NCBI GenBank assembly: GCA_015233565.1
Contig: JADFXM010000034.1
Coordinates: 1-64,000, forward strand
Direction of reading: 5' to 3'
Origin: Candidatus Rifleibacteriota bacterium
GTDB lineage: Bacteria > Muiribacteriota > Ozemobacteria > Ozemobacterales > Ozemobacteraceae
DNA: 64,000 bases
Below the pieces are notes generated by a model, which worked only from the letters and a program-made list of their open reading frames with translations, searched no databases and had not been told where the DNA came from. Below, piece by piece: positions 36,044-45,840 of the stretch. The translations under genes were made by a program, and so were the position numbers. How positions within the stretch are numbered: position 1 is the stretch's first letter; each line of letters opens with the position of its first letter.

Positions 36044-36155
36044 GTTGGTCTTTGGATAAAATCCAACCTAAAAGTATTCCAAAATCAGAAAACTACCTTT
36101 TGAAGCCCTTTTCCGAGAAAACGCAAACTATCGATACCAGGAATTCTGAATTTGA
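36044..36155. repeat. Right half of core repeat C
   Basis: From GTTGGTC through GATACCAGGAATTCTGAATT this matches the same segment at 59113-59248 and 49455-49561. The left half of the core is missing apart from a short stretch before 35823, which was displaced by the R1 insertion. Confidence 0.7.
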
Positions 36156-36175
36156 TATTCACGATTTCAGCTTTT

Positions 36176-37051
36176 TTACCTACCGGTGATATTTTTTCCA
36201 TATTGGCATAAAATTTTTAATTCGCAACACCGGCATTTTTCGGGGGTTTTCCCATACTCGCAATTTTTAGAAATTCCTAAATGACAAAGTGGAAAGTCAT
36301 AGACCAAGGGGTCGTTTGGTGAAAGTTGTCGGAGAGCTTCAGTTATCTCAATGGCGGTTTTCCAATCGTCAGATTTCCGTTGGGTGAATCCAAGGGCACG
36401 ACAGATTCTTCCAATATGACGGTCAATCGGAACTACCAACTCAGAAGGTTTAACATCCTTCCATAGCCCTAGGTCAAGACCGTCATTTTCTCTTACCATC
36501 CAACGAAGGAATAAAGACCATCTTTTTTGCGCCCCACCCTTCCCTGGATCAGGTACAAGGTGCAGAAAACCCCGGGTTAGTTGTTTTGAAGAAGCATTCA
36601 ACAAATCATTTCGAAGTTGGATAAACCCATCTTTTATAGATTTTTCCTTAAGATAGCCATTTAAAAACGACTTCCTGATTCCACCTTTTTCCTGGATTAC
36701 TTTCCCGATAGACAGAGCGAAATCCTTTATCTCCTGACTCGAACTCAAACGATAACCCGGCCATTTGTCGATTTTTTCCTTGCCAGTGATTAATTTCAAA
36801 AAATGTCCATTGCATTTTTCGAGAATTTCACTGATGACTCCCATGAACAGTTCGACTCTTCCGTATGCCAGGGATGCAGAGAAAAGCGCAATTGCCTCAA
36901 TTTCAGATGTTTCCCGGCCATTTGTCAAAAAAGATCGGGGAAAAGAAAGCGGGTCCCTGGCAATCTCCTTTTCGTAATTCAGAGATTCTCTGATTTTTGC
37001 CAATCGTTCTCTAATTTGTGAAAAATTTACCAATTCATTGCTTATCCGCAC
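36176..37051 (-). CDS. TIGR02757 (DUF2400) family protein
   Basis: 291 aa with the family's hallmarks: FSASLAYGRVELFMGVIS, then KRWSLFLRWMVRENDGLDLG and PIDRHIGRICRALGF with the paired histidine region, ending in a cysteine cluster CEYGKTPEKCRCCELKILCQ. The family is predicted to have an HhH-GPD-like DNA-glycosylase fold with a Fe-S type cysteine set, but no activity has been settled. It starts with GTG inside the last 10 nt of nrdJ. The four-cysteine cluster (C-x7-C-x1-C-x5-C pattern) would suit a [4Fe-4S] cluster. Confidence 0.85.
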   Translation of the reverse strand: MRISNELVNFSQIRERLAKIRESLNYEKEIARDPLSFPRSFLTNGRETSEIEAIALFSASLAYGRVELFMGVISEILEKCNGHFLKLITGKEKIDKWPGYRLSSSQEIKDFALSIGKVIQEKGGIRKSFLNGYLKEKSIKDGFIQLRNDLLNASSKQLTRGFLHLVPDPGKGGAQKRWSLFLRWMVRENDGLDLGLWKDVKPSELVVPIDRHIGRICRALGFTQRKSDDWKTAIEITEALRQLSPNDPLVYDFPLCHLGISKNCEYGKTPEKCRCCELKILCQYGKNITGR

Positions 37052-39351
37052 TTAGAGTAACCACAATCGGAACAGATTACGCATCCACCCTCATGTCTTA
37101 GGGATTCTCCGCAATCGGGACAGATTCTATCGTAATTTTCATTGTCGGCAACCCAGGTTCGGGAACTGTCTGGCCTTTCAACCTGATTTTGCTGCTTTTT
37201 TTGATCCTCCTGTTTTCTTTGGTTTACCTGGTTTCCATCTGCTGATCCGGGAAGGCTCTTTTCGTGCGTCAGATAAAATCGCTCGATCGCTCGCCCAATT
37301 GCATCAGGGCACGACAAAACTCGCACACCCTCTGTCCCAGAGGCTCTTTTTAGAGTTGAAAGGCAGCGAATCCCTTTTAATTGAGCAATCAATTCTTCAA
37401 CGTCGATACCGGTTCGGAGAGCCATTGAAACAAGTCGTGCGGTGGCTTCAGACTGCGAAGGGCATCCCCCTCCCCTGCCAAGGCTCGTAAATATCTCACA
37501 AATTCCCTTTTCATCTGAGTTTACTGTTACATAAAGATTTCCGCAACCGATTTTTACTTTCTCTGTTGTTCCCTGAGTCAGGCCAGGTCTGGGTCTGGGA
37601 GAAATTGTATACCCAGTATTTTGGATTTTTTTCTGCCCTTTTTGTCCGAGGTTCAGGACTTGCACGTCCCGTGAACCATCGCGGTATACGGTTATTCCCT
37701 TGCAACCCAGTGTGTGTGCAAGAATAAACACGCGCTCGACATCTTTTTTTGTGGCTGTGAATGGGAAATTTACAGTCTTGCTAACTGCATTATCCGTATA
37801 TTTCTGGAAAGCTCCCTGCATTCTTACATGCCATTCAGGCGAGATGTCATGTGAACAGACAAAAAGTTTTCTAAAGAAATCAGGAATTTCCGGGATTTTG
37901 GAAATGGTTCCAAGGGATGCTATTTTTTCTAGAATTTGATCGTTCAGGAAACCCTCGTTCTGGGCTTTTTCCAAAAACAATGGGTTTACTTCAATCAATT
38001 TTTCTCCATCTAATACATGCTTTTCATAAGCTACTGCAAACATGGGTTCGATGCCGCTTGAGCAATTGCCGATAATGCTGATTGTTCCGGTGGGGGCAAT
38101 TGTTGTGACAGTGGCATTTCTGACTGGCGCCCCCCCTCTTGCGGCAATGATCGAGGTTTTATAGTTTGGAAACGGGCCTCTCTCTTCAGCCAATTCGGCG
38201 GAAGCAAGCCAGGCTTCCCTTGAGAAAAATTGCATAAATTCTTCCGCTATACTTAAGGCCTCCTCCGAATTATAAGGGACATTCATTTTTATCAATAAAT
38301 CTGACCAGCCCATGATGCCGAGGCCAATTTTCCGGTTGGCTCTGGTCATTTCATCAATTTGTGGAATAGGATATTTATTTACTTCGATTACATTGTCCAG
38401 AAAGCGAACAGCAAGTTTGATTACTTCCTTCAACCTTGCATGGTCTATTCTGTGAGGGCTATTCGGCGGGGCGAGGAATTTGCCAAGGTTGATCGAACCG
38501 AGGTTACATGACTCGTAAGGAAGTAGGGGTTGTTCCCCGCATGGATTTGTCGACTCAATTTCCCCAATTGTCGGAGTAGGATTATCTTTATTTAATCGGT
38601 CGAGGAAAATGATTCCTGGTTCCCCGTTTTTCCAGGAATTTTCGATTATCATTTGAAACACATCAAGTGCTTTTAATTTTTTAACAGCCTTTTTGGTTCG
38701 GGGGTTTATAAGGTCATATTCTTCGTTCTTTGAAACAGCATCCATGAATTGGTTTGTAATTGCTACTGAAATGTTGAAATTAGTCAATTCATCGTTGTTT
38801 TCTTTGGATCGGATGAATTCGATAATATCCGGGTGGTCGACTCTCAGAATTCCCATGTTGGCTCCACGCCTGGTTCCACCCTGTTTAATGGTTTCAGTTG
38901 CGACATTGAAAACCTTCATGAATGAAATTGGTCCCGAGCTTACGCCATTAGTGCTTGCTACAACGTCGTTTGCGGGTCTGAGTCTGGAAAAACTGAACCC
39001 GGTACCACCTCCAGATTTATGAATCAGCGCGGCGTTCATAATTGATCCGAAAATTCCTTCCATTGAATCTTCGATGGGAAGAACGAAACAGGCCGAAAGC
39101 TGTCCAAGCGGTTTTCCCGCATTCATTAAAGTAGGGCTATTAGGAAGAAAATCCTGATCTAACATCATTTGAAAGAACTTTTCTTCCAGCTCGCTGGACT
39201 TCTGTTTGCTTTTTGAAAAAACATCCTCCGCTGATGCAATTGCTTTGGCAACTCTTCGAAACATATCTTCGACAGTTTCAAGCGGTTTTCCATCCAGAGC
39301 TTTGGTCAAATATCTTTTGGAAAGGACTTTTAGAGCATTTGGAGTGAACAT
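37042..39351 (-). CDS. nrdJ: Adenosylcobalamin-dependent ribonucleotide reductase (class II)
   Basis: The 769-aa protein matches class II vitamin B12-dependent ribonucleotide reductases. Visible features are the substrate-site stretch NSPTLMNAGK, the glycine motif GGGTGFSFSRLR, the active-site cysteine region NPCGEQPLLPYESCNLGSIN and the loop APTGTISIIGNCSSGIEP. After a Lys/Gln-rich linker (about 700-735) the C-terminus has a zinc ribbon, CPDCGE and CSDCGYSKC. Such enzymes make deoxynucleotides without oxygen, so they suit anaerobes. No cobalamin riboswitch is visible upstream (only 91 nt to aroB). It overlaps the TIGR02757 gene by 10 nt. Confidence 0.95.
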   Translation of the reverse strand: MFTPNALKVLSKRYLTKALDGKPLETVEDMFRRVAKAIASAEDVFSKSKQKSSELEEKFFQMMLDQDFLPNSPTLMNAGKPLGQLSACFVLPIEDSMEGIFGSIMNAALIHKSGGGTGFSFSRLRPANDVVASTNGVSSGPISFMKVFNVATETIKQGGTRRGANMGILRVDHPDIIEFIRSKENNDELTNFNISVAITNQFMDAVSKNEEYDLINPRTKKAVKKLKALDVFQMIIENSWKNGEPGIIFLDRLNKDNPTPTIGEIESTNPCGEQPLLPYESCNLGSINLGKFLAPPNSPHRIDHARLKEVIKLAVRFLDNVIEVNKYPIPQIDEMTRANRKIGLGIMGWSDLLIKMNVPYNSEEALSIAEEFMQFFSREAWLASAELAEERGPFPNYKTSIIAARGGAPVRNATVTTIAPTGTISIIGNCSSGIEPMFAVAYEKHVLDGEKLIEVNPLFLEKAQNEGFLNDQILEKIASLGTISKIPEIPDFFRKLFVCSHDISPEWHVRMQGAFQKYTDNAVSKTVNFPFTATKKDVERVFILAHTLGCKGITVYRDGSRDVQVLNLGQKGQKKIQNTGYTISPRPRPGLTQGTTEKVKIGCGNLYVTVNSDEKGICEIFTSLGRGGGCPSQSEATARLVSMALRTGIDVEELIAQLKGIRCLSTLKRASGTEGVRVLSCPDAIGRAIERFYLTHEKSLPGSADGNQVNQRKQEDQKKQQNQVERPDSSRTWVADNENYDRICPDCGESLRHEGGCVICSDCGYSKCG

Positions 39352-39442
39352 AATTTTCTCCCTGATTTATTCAAGTGGAGTTAACCTCTTTTTTGGAATC
39401 CGACAAACGATGATTACCAGCTGGTCACTGGCCATTTGTTTG

Positions 39443-40540
39443 TTATTTCATCATTCCTAAAATATCAACAAGCAGGTCAGGAAGGTCGTGGAGTGGTATG
39501 TCCATTAATTCAACACTTCCAAGCGTGATAGGAATCACAAATTTGATACTCTCCTTTTGACGTTTCTTATCTGAAGTGATTGAATCATATAAAGCCAAGG
39601 CGGAATATTCAACTGGAAGTTTTACCGGGAGACTGAAATCAACGAGCAATTCATTCAACTGTTCGAAGTAATCTTCCTTCAGTTTTCCCAATTTTTTGGA
39701 AAGACAAAGTGTCATAAGCATTCCCAGACTGACGGCTTCTCCATGATGATAACGGCGGTATTCACCAAGAATCTCAAGCCCATGCCCAAATGTATGGCCG
39801 AAATTTAAAATTGCTCTGTTTCCTTTATCGAGTTCATCTTTCTCTACGACCATTTTTTTTATGTTAAGCGATCTTCTAATGAGTCTTTGCATCAAAGCAG
39901 GCTCTTTGGTTTTTATTTCTCCGCGGCTTTTCGTAATAAACTTGAAGTAAGCTGGGTCCGCAATTAACCCATGTTTTATGGCTTCCACAAGCCCGTATGA
40001 AATCTGAGTAAGTGGAAGGGTTCTAAGAACGGCAACATCGATTCCTACCAGGGAAGGTTGATAAAATGAACCGATATAGTTTTTTGCATTTGGAAGATTA
40101 ACTCCAACTTTCCCGCCAATAGAGGAATCAACCATTGAAAGAAGAGTGGTTGGAAGCTGCACAAATGGAATTCCACGAAGCCAGGTTGCGGCACAGAATC
40201 CACCGATGTCGCCAATCACCCCACCCCCCAAAGTCACAAGCGGAGAGTTTCTGGCAAGTCCTGCTTTTTGGAGATCCTGGTATATTTTTTGAACCGTCTG
40301 GAGGCTCTTTTGCTCTTCTCCATCGGGAAGAATGATTGAAAAAACTTCAAACCCCTTACTTCTTAACTCAGCAAGGACAGGCTCGAGATACCATTTTGCA
40401 ACTAATTCATTCGTTAACACCGCGCAATGTTTACAAAAACCCATCCGGGAAAGTTTTGCGACGATTTGGTTAATGACATTATTTCCCAGAAGAATATCGT
40501 AGGACTGATAACGTTCAAACTTAATCGATTGAGTTTCCAT
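39443..40540 (-). CDS. aroB: 3-dehydroquinate synthase
   Basis: The 365-aa protein has the expected length for AroB (about 360 aa) and its motifs: NAD site and metal ligands in LVTLGGGVIGDIGGFCAATW, DSSIGGKVGVN, a GHTFGHGLE histidine motif and a C-terminal conserved IPITLG segment. It converts DAHP to 3-dehydroquinate in the shikimate pathway. It overlaps the tatD gene by 20 nt on the same strand, upstream being tatD. The zinc ligands (Glu in LIRRS...KDE, His in HTFGHGLE and HHGEAVS) are all present. Confidence 0.97.
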   Translation of the reverse strand: METQSIKFERYQSYDILLGNNVINQIVAKLSRMGFCKHCAVLTNELVAKWYLEPVLAELRSKGFEVFSIILPDGEEQKSLQTVQKIYQDLQKAGLARNSPLVTLGGGVIGDIGGFCAATWLRGIPFVQLPTTLLSMVDSSIGGKVGVNLPNAKNYIGSFYQPSLVGIDVAVLRTLPLTQISYGLVEAIKHGLIADPAYFKFITKSRGEIKTKEPALMQRLIRRSLNIKKMVVEKDELDKGNRAILNFGHTFGHGLEILGEYRRYHHGEAVSLGMLMTLCLSKKLGKLKEDYFEQLNELLVDFSLPVKLPVEYSALALYDSITSDKKRQKESIKFVIPITLGSVELMDIPLHDLPDLLVDILGMMK

Positions 40541-41357
40541 TTGTTATTTTACTTCCAAAAAATGAATTTATATTCAAAAGGAACTTTTGAGCAGCGGATG
40601 AAAAATCCAATGATTTGATTTCACAAACTTTTTCAAACGTATGAAAAATCAAAGTTGGATTGTTTCTTCTTCCCCGAAATGGAATTGGAGAAAGGTATGG
40701 AGAATCAGTCTCAAGCTGGATTCTTTCTATTGGGAGCATCTTAAACACTTCAACTGTCACAAGACTTTTGGGAAAAGTGATTACTCCACCGATCGAAAAA
40801 GAAAAATCGAGATCGAGCGCTTTTTTTGCTTCCTCAATTCCACCGGAGAAACAGTGAAGTAATACTTTGGAAGGTTTAGGAAGCTCTTTAATTATTTTCC
40901 AGAAGTCATCGAAGGCTTCCCGGATGTGAACTTCAATTGGAAGGTTCATTTCCGCTGCCAAAATCCATTGTTGAGAGAACACAGATTTCTGGACGTCTCT
41001 GGGAGAAAAATCGTAATGATAATCGAGGCCTATTTCTCCTATTCCCAGAACTTTGGGATGATCAAGAAGTTTCTTCAATTCTTTAAGGCTGTCGTCCTGC
41101 CATTTCTTTGCATCGTGGGGATGAAATCCAGCCATTGCCCAAAATTTGGGGTTTTCTTCTGCCAGTTTGATTCCGGCTCTGCTTGTGTCCAGATCAGTTC
41201 CAGCATTGATAACTCCTGAAAGTTTGGATTTTTCGATGTCAGCAATCACGTTGGAAAGATCTTTGGAAAATGCTTCATCCTGCAGATGTGAATGAACGTC
41301 AAAAAGTGGCTGGGATAGAACATTTTGAGATTTCAATTTATTTCCTTCTTTGAGCAT
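40521..41357 (-). CDS. tatD: TatD family metal-dependent hydrolase / DNase
   Basis: 278 aa with the TatD barrel: HSH metal pair in FDVHSHLQDEAF, EIGLDYHYD, EVHIREAFDDFW, LLHCFSGG and ETDSPYLSP with the catalytic Asp. These are metal-dependent 3'-5' deoxyribonucleases. It is upstream of aroB with a 20-nt overlap and probably follows metG in the same minus-strand transcript, with 116 nt separating them. No signal peptide. Confidence 0.93.
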   Translation of the reverse strand: MLKEGNKLKSQNVLSQPLFDVHSHLQDEAFSKDLSNVIADIEKSKLSGVINAGTDLDTSRAGIKLAEENPKFWAMAGFHPHDAKKWQDDSLKELKKLLDHPKVLGIGEIGLDYHYDFSPRDVQKSVFSQQWILAAEMNLPIEVHIREAFDDFWKIIKELPKPSKVLLHCFSGGIEEAKKALDLDFSFSIGGVITFPKSLVTVEVFKMLPIERIQLETDSPYLSPIPFRGRRNNPTLIFHTFEKVCEIKSLDFSSAAQKFLLNINSFFGSKITNGNSID

Positions 41358-41473
41358 CTGGTAATATTTATTAACGAGTACATACGCAATAGTCGTGAAG
41401 AGTTTGCTCTAAAGTCAGTTCGCTATTGATTAAATTTGTTTGTGAAATATTTCCCAAATACTCGATTTCATCA

Positions 41474-43450
41474 TCACTTTACTCTGACTCCGGAGATAGC
41501 TGGTTTTGAGGGTTGTACAAGTGCAAGTCCTCCATCGGGAGTGCCGGCGGCAAGGATCATTCCCTGAGAGACAATTCCTCTTATTTTTGCGGGTTTCAAA
41601 TTCTTAACCATTACGACTTGTTTCCCGATAAGTTCTTCGGGAGTGTAATGTTGCGCTATTCCGGCGACAAGGGATCTTTCTTCTTCCCCGATCTTCACTT
41701 TCAGTTGAAGAAGTTTATCAGCTTTCTCTACTTTAGCTGCGGATATTACTTCTGCAATACAAAGCTGGGTCTTCATAAAATCATCATACTCAATCAAGTC
41801 AGCTTCGGTTGAGGTAGCTACTGGAGCTGGTTTTGGGGAAAGCTCTTGCGGAGCACCTTGAGTTTTTGTTTTTTCAGGTTGTTTCTCAGCTTTCAGATTT
41901 TCAATTCTGGGGGTATCTAATCTTGGGAACATCGGTTCAGGAGTTTGGCACTTTGTGTTATCGGGTAGTTGCCCCCATTGAAGGTCAGGAAGCAAAGTAA
42001 ATGTTTCCGGAAGTCCAAGCTGTTTGATAAAACTTGGCATTTGATGAGGCATAATAGGCCTGACAAGATGAGCTACGAATCTTATTCCTTCCCCTACGGT
42101 ATAAAAAACCTCGTCGAGTTCATTTATTTTCTGATTTTTTGCGAGCGTCCAGGGTGCTAATTCATCGATATATTTGTTTAATCTCCCTACGAGCTCCCAG
42201 ATTCTGCCCAAAGCTTCATTAAACATTAAATCATTCATTGATTTAATGTAATCAGTTTTAATTGCCTCGGACATTTTAATTATTTCAGTGGTCTGTGGGA
42301 AAATTGTTTCCTTTTGCTTATGAAAAAAGCCTTCCCTGTAACGTTGTACAAGAGGCAAAGTTCGCTGTAAGAGGTTTCCAAGATCGTTTGCGAGGTCGGC
42401 GTTATATCTGTAAACGAAGGATTCTTCGGAGAAAGTGCAGTCAGTTCCGAAAACCATTTCGCGGAACAGGAAGAACCTGAAGGCATCAAGCCCATATTTG
42501 TCTACAAACGACAATGGATCAACAACATTTCCGACGGATTTGGACATTTTTCCGCCGCCGGTAATCCACCATCCGTGCGCGAAGATTGTTTCGGGAAGTG
42601 GCAATTCGAGAGCCATCAGCATGGTGGACCAGTATACTGAATGTGTGGTAAGGATGTCTTTTCCGATCAGATGGTATGAAGCCGGCCAAAGTTTGTTGAA
42701 TTTATCCATGTCATAAGGATAGCCCGCCGCGCTAATGTAGTTGGCCAGAGCGTCGAACCAAACGTATGTAACATAATCACTATCGAAGGGGAGTTCGATT
42801 CCCCAGGAAAGGCGTTTTTTCGGTCGGGAAACGCACAGGTCACCTAACGGTTGGTTGAGAAAACCTAGAACCTCATTTTTTCTGGATTCAGGTCTAATAA
42901 AATTCGGATGGCTATTTATATATTCAATCAATTGAGTTTGAAATTTGGACATTCGGAAAAAATAGTTTTTTTCTTCGATAGTCTCAATTGGCCTTTTGCA
43001 GTCCGGACAAATTTTACCTTCAGTGATGGAAGTTTCTTTTTCAGTCCAGAAGCGTTCGCAAGGCGTACAATACCAGCCCTGATATTTGTCTTCATAGATC
43101 AGACCTTTGTCAAAAAGGAGCTTCAAAATATATTGGACTGACTTTTTGTGTGATTCATCGGTAGTTCGAACAAAGTGATCAAATTGAATGTCCAGTTTTT
43201 TCCATAAAGCTTTAAACTTCTCGACCATTTCGTCAGTATGTTGAATGGGAGTGATTCCCCTTAATTTAGCGGCTTGTTCAACTTTTTGCCCATGCTCATC
43301 GGAGCCAGTCAGAAAAAAGGTTTCATTTCCCATGGCTTGTTGAAACCGAACAGCGGTGTCTGCAGCAAGGGTGGTAAAGGCGTGTCCGATGTGCAATACT
43401 GCATTTGCATAATAAATTGGAGTTGTAATGTAAAAAGTTTTTTTATTCAT
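41474..43450 (-). CDS. metG: Methionyl-tRNA synthetase
   Basis: I use the ATG at 43450, preceded by AGGAAAACA; a longer reading frame upstream adds 48 residues with no family similarity. The 658-aa product has HIGH as VLHIGHAFTT, KMSKS as GGKMSKSVGNV, a zinc knuckle CTPCERF...CPDCKRP, and a C-terminal EMAP/Trbp111 tRNA-binding domain (about 545-658: DFMKTQLCIAEVIS...). That fits long-form bacterial MetG homodimers. It begins inside the last codons of the upstream HAMP-GAF gene (8-nt overlap). A Pro/Lys-rich linker separates the anticodon and binding domains. Confidence 0.97.
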   Translation of the reverse strand: MNKKTFYITTPIYYANAVLHIGHAFTTLAADTAVRFQQAMGNETFFLTGSDEHGQKVEQAAKLRGITPIQHTDEMVEKFKALWKKLDIQFDHFVRTTDESHKKSVQYILKLLFDKGLIYEDKYQGWYCTPCERFWTEKETSITEGKICPDCKRPIETIEEKNYFFRMSKFQTQLIEYINSHPNFIRPESRKNEVLGFLNQPLGDLCVSRPKKRLSWGIELPFDSDYVTYVWFDALANYISAAGYPYDMDKFNKLWPASYHLIGKDILTTHSVYWSTMLMALELPLPETIFAHGWWITGGGKMSKSVGNVVDPLSFVDKYGLDAFRFFLFREMVFGTDCTFSEESFVYRYNADLANDLGNLLQRTLPLVQRYREGFFHKQKETIFPQTTEIIKMSEAIKTDYIKSMNDLMFNEALGRIWELVGRLNKYIDELAPWTLAKNQKINELDEVFYTVGEGIRFVAHLVRPIMPHQMPSFIKQLGLPETFTLLPDLQWGQLPDNTKCQTPEPMFPRLDTPRIENLKAEKQPEKTKTQGAPQELSPKPAPVATSTEADLIEYDDFMKTQLCIAEVISAAKVEKADKLLQLKVKIGEEERSLVAGIAQHYTPEELIGKQVVMVKNLKPAKIRGIVSQGMILAAGTPDGGLALVQPSKPAISGVRVK

Positions 43451-44936
43451 TGTTTTCCTCGTTTGGAGTTTTTTTTGCTGCCTTCTCATTATTGTCCCGA
43501 CTGAAAACTCTGGCTCTGCCTTTTCCGGATGATTTTGCTTGTTCCAGAGCTGACAGGGCAAGGTCTGACAAGTTTTTAGGATCAGGGCCGGCATCAGGAA
43601 AGGATGCTATACCGGCATTAATCAGGATTTTAAAAGTTTTATCCTTAAAGGAAAAATCAAACTTTTCAACAGCTTCCTTAATCCGTCCGACTAAAAAAAC
43701 AGCACCAGCCGCATCGGTGTTTGGAAGAAGAACGTAAAAGCGTCCTTGAACGCGACTTGCAAGATCAAGATCCCTTAAACATTTTTTAATAGCCCTTCCA
43801 GTTTCGTTTGAAATCTGGATAAGAAAATCCTGTGAAGTTTTTTCCAACAATTCCTTATACTTTTCGATTTCCAAAATGACAATGGAAAGTGTTTGGGAAT
43901 ATCTGACTGCCCGACTGGCTTCTTCCTGGAAAAAGGACCGCCAGATTCGGAATCCTAAAAGGCCTGTAGCTTCATCAGTAAAAAGGGAATCATAAAATCG
44001 ATTTCTTTCGATAACCAGGCTTGCGAGAGTGCATAAATCCGAGGCATAAGGGATATCCTCGTTTCGGAAAAAGGGTGGATTGATGCGGTTGATAAAATTG
44101 ATAACACCCAAAATCGTTCCTTCGCTTCCCTTTATTGGAGCGCACAATATACTTGCAACTCTTTCATCTTTGGCACGAAACTCGGAAAAAGATTTAAATC
44201 TTGGGTCTCGAAATCCTTTGTTCGCGATTAATGGAACTCCTTCTTTGATAACTAAACCGGAGAGTCCTTCGTTTGGTTTGAGTTTAATGGATGGATAATG
44301 ATCTTCTGCCAATTCATCCAGTAGAGATTGCTCAATTCCTCTGACACAAGCAACGGTCATTTCGAGAGTATCTCTATTTATTAAGAGGATTGAGGCCCAC
44401 TGGACATTCATGGTTTTGACAGCTTCATCAAGAATTGTTTTCATATTGGTTTGAAAATCAAAGCTGGTGTTGAGCTTTTGTGCAACCTGAAGGCAGGAGC
44501 GGGTAAGTAAAAGTTGAGCTTCAAACTGATTTTGCGCGGCAACGCTTTTTACATTCTCTTCTGTTCTTTCTTTTTGCTTTTTAACAATCTTCCCAATTTC
44601 ACTGTTCCAGAGCTCAAAAACTTTTTGGAGATCAAAAGCCAATTCTGCTAACTCGTCTTCTCCTGATTCCGCATAGTTTTGTACTTGTCTTTTTCCGATG
44701 AAAAGGGCAAGTTTTTTTCTTAGTCGGTCAATTGGGCCAGTAATAGATCCTCCTATAAGCCATGCTGAAACTACACCAACTAGAAGGAAAACATTACTTA
44801 AAAAAATGAGAACCTTAGTATTTGTTTCGAGGTTAAATAATTTTGCGGCTAAAAAAACGGAAATTGGTAAAAAAAGGAGCACGAAAGTTGTGATTACAAT
44901 TCGCTTTGTGATACTTGTATTGCGAAAAATTTCCAT
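43443..44936 (-). CDS. Membrane HAMP-GAF protein with degenerate GGDEF domain
   Basis: 497 aa. Two N-terminal membrane helices (about 12-31 and 40-65) precede a HAMP-like helix pair, a GAF domain (about 165-310; ASILLINRDTLEMTVACV) and a GGDEF fold (about 315-480). The catalytic GGDEF loop is replaced by QGRFY in LASRVQGRFYVLLP, so cyclic-di-GMP synthesis is very unlikely. The domain may bind GTP or act as a receptor. It is followed by metG with an 8-nt overlap, an odd partner for a signalling protein. Confidence 0.82.
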   Translation of the reverse strand: MEIFRNTSITKRIVITTFVLLFLPISVFLAAKLFNLETNTKVLIFLSNVFLLVGVVSAWLIGGSITGPIDRLRKKLALFIGKRQVQNYAESGEDELAELAFDLQKVFELWNSEIGKIVKKQKERTEENVKSVAAQNQFEAQLLLTRSCLQVAQKLNTSFDFQTNMKTILDEAVKTMNVQWASILLINRDTLEMTVACVRGIEQSLLDELAEDHYPSIKLKPNEGLSGLVIKEGVPLIANKGFRDPRFKSFSEFRAKDERVASILCAPIKGSEGTILGVINFINRINPPFFRNEDIPYASDLCTLASLVIERNRFYDSLFTDEATGLLGFRIWRSFFQEEASRAVRYSQTLSIVILEIEKYKELLEKTSQDFLIQISNETGRAIKKCLRDLDLASRVQGRFYVLLPNTDAAGAVFLVGRIKEAVEKFDFSFKDKTFKILINAGIASFPDAGPDPKNLSDLALSALEQAKSSGKGRARVFSRDNNEKAAKKTPNEENNE

Positions 44937-45126
44937 TAAGTCTAAACTCCTTTTAGCGTGGATTAATTCTAAGAGAGCTGTCCTGAAAAGTCAACCAAAC
45001 CTTGATTATTAAAATAAACTTTTAATTTTAATGATGTTTGTGTAAAATAAAATATTGACACGATCGAGCTAATTCGACCTTTTTTGCAAGGAAATCGACA
45101 ATTTTAAAGCAAGTTAACCAACTCAA

Positions 45127-45840
45127 ATGCCAAAAATGAAAAATAATTTAATTGTGTCCGAACCGGATTATCTAGACCATAGGTCCAGATTAAGAGAGAG
45201 ATTTGATTCCGCGGGAATAGCAGGATTCGCAGAACATGAAGTAATAGAATTTCTGTTGACCTTCGCAATTCCTAGGGTTGATACCAAGCCAATTGCCAAA
45301 AAACTAATGAGCGAGTTTACGGATATTCCAGGAATTTTTTCCGCGAATCGGGAGCAATTAGAGAAAATTTCAGGAATCGGGCCGAATGCCTCCAGATTTC
45401 TTATTCTGTTAAAAGAAGTTTCGCAATTAGTTGTCAAAAGAAAAGTCCTGACAAGTAAAAAGCAGATCCTGAATGGGCGCGATGTGGTTGAATATTATTC
45501 TGCAGTAATGGCAAATTTGAACGAAGAGGAATTTCGAGTTCTTTACCTAAACCAGGCAAATAGGGTCATTTCGGATGAAATTCTTTCAAAAGGGGTCGAG
45601 GAGCAAACTGCAGTTTATCCTCGAAAAATTCTTCGTCAGGCTGTTTTTTTATATGCAACCTGCCTGATACTTGTACACAACCACCCCACGGGAAGGGTAA
45701 TGCCCTCATTGCCCGACAGAGAAATAACCAAGGTCATAAAGAGTGCTGCCGAAACAGTAGGAATCAAACTGCTTGATCATATCATTATGGGGCGTGAAGG
45801 AGAAGGCTATTACAGCTTCCAGGAAAACGGAATATTGTAA
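45127..45840 (+). CDS. radC: RadC family protein (JAB1/MPN metalloprotease fold)
   Basis: 237 aa. An N-terminal helix-hairpin-helix region (about 35-105; ISGIGPNASRFL) precedes the RadC JAMM domain (about 115-237). The metal site HNHPTG...D is in LVHNHPTGRVMPSLPDREI, and an Asp ligand follows. The family's DNA-repair role has been disputed, so only the fold is certain. No ribosome binding site is visible. It is transcribed divergently from the HAMP-GAF gene. Confidence 0.9.
   Translation: MPKMKNNLIVSEPDYLDHRSRLRERFDSAGIAGFAEHEVIEFLLTFAIPRVDTKPIAKKLMSEFTDIPGIFSANREQLEKISGIGPNASRFLILLKEVSQLVVKRKVLTSKKQILNGRDVVEYYSAVMANLNEEEFRVLYLNQANRVISDEILSKGVEEQTAVYPRKILRQAVFLYATCLILVHNHPTGRVMPSLPDREITKVIKSAAETVGIKLLDHIIMGREGEGYYSFQENGIL

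Noticed and set aside
43451..43594. Longer metG start
   Set aside because: The 48 extra residues match no synthetase, and the internal ATG at 43450 has a good ribosome binding site.
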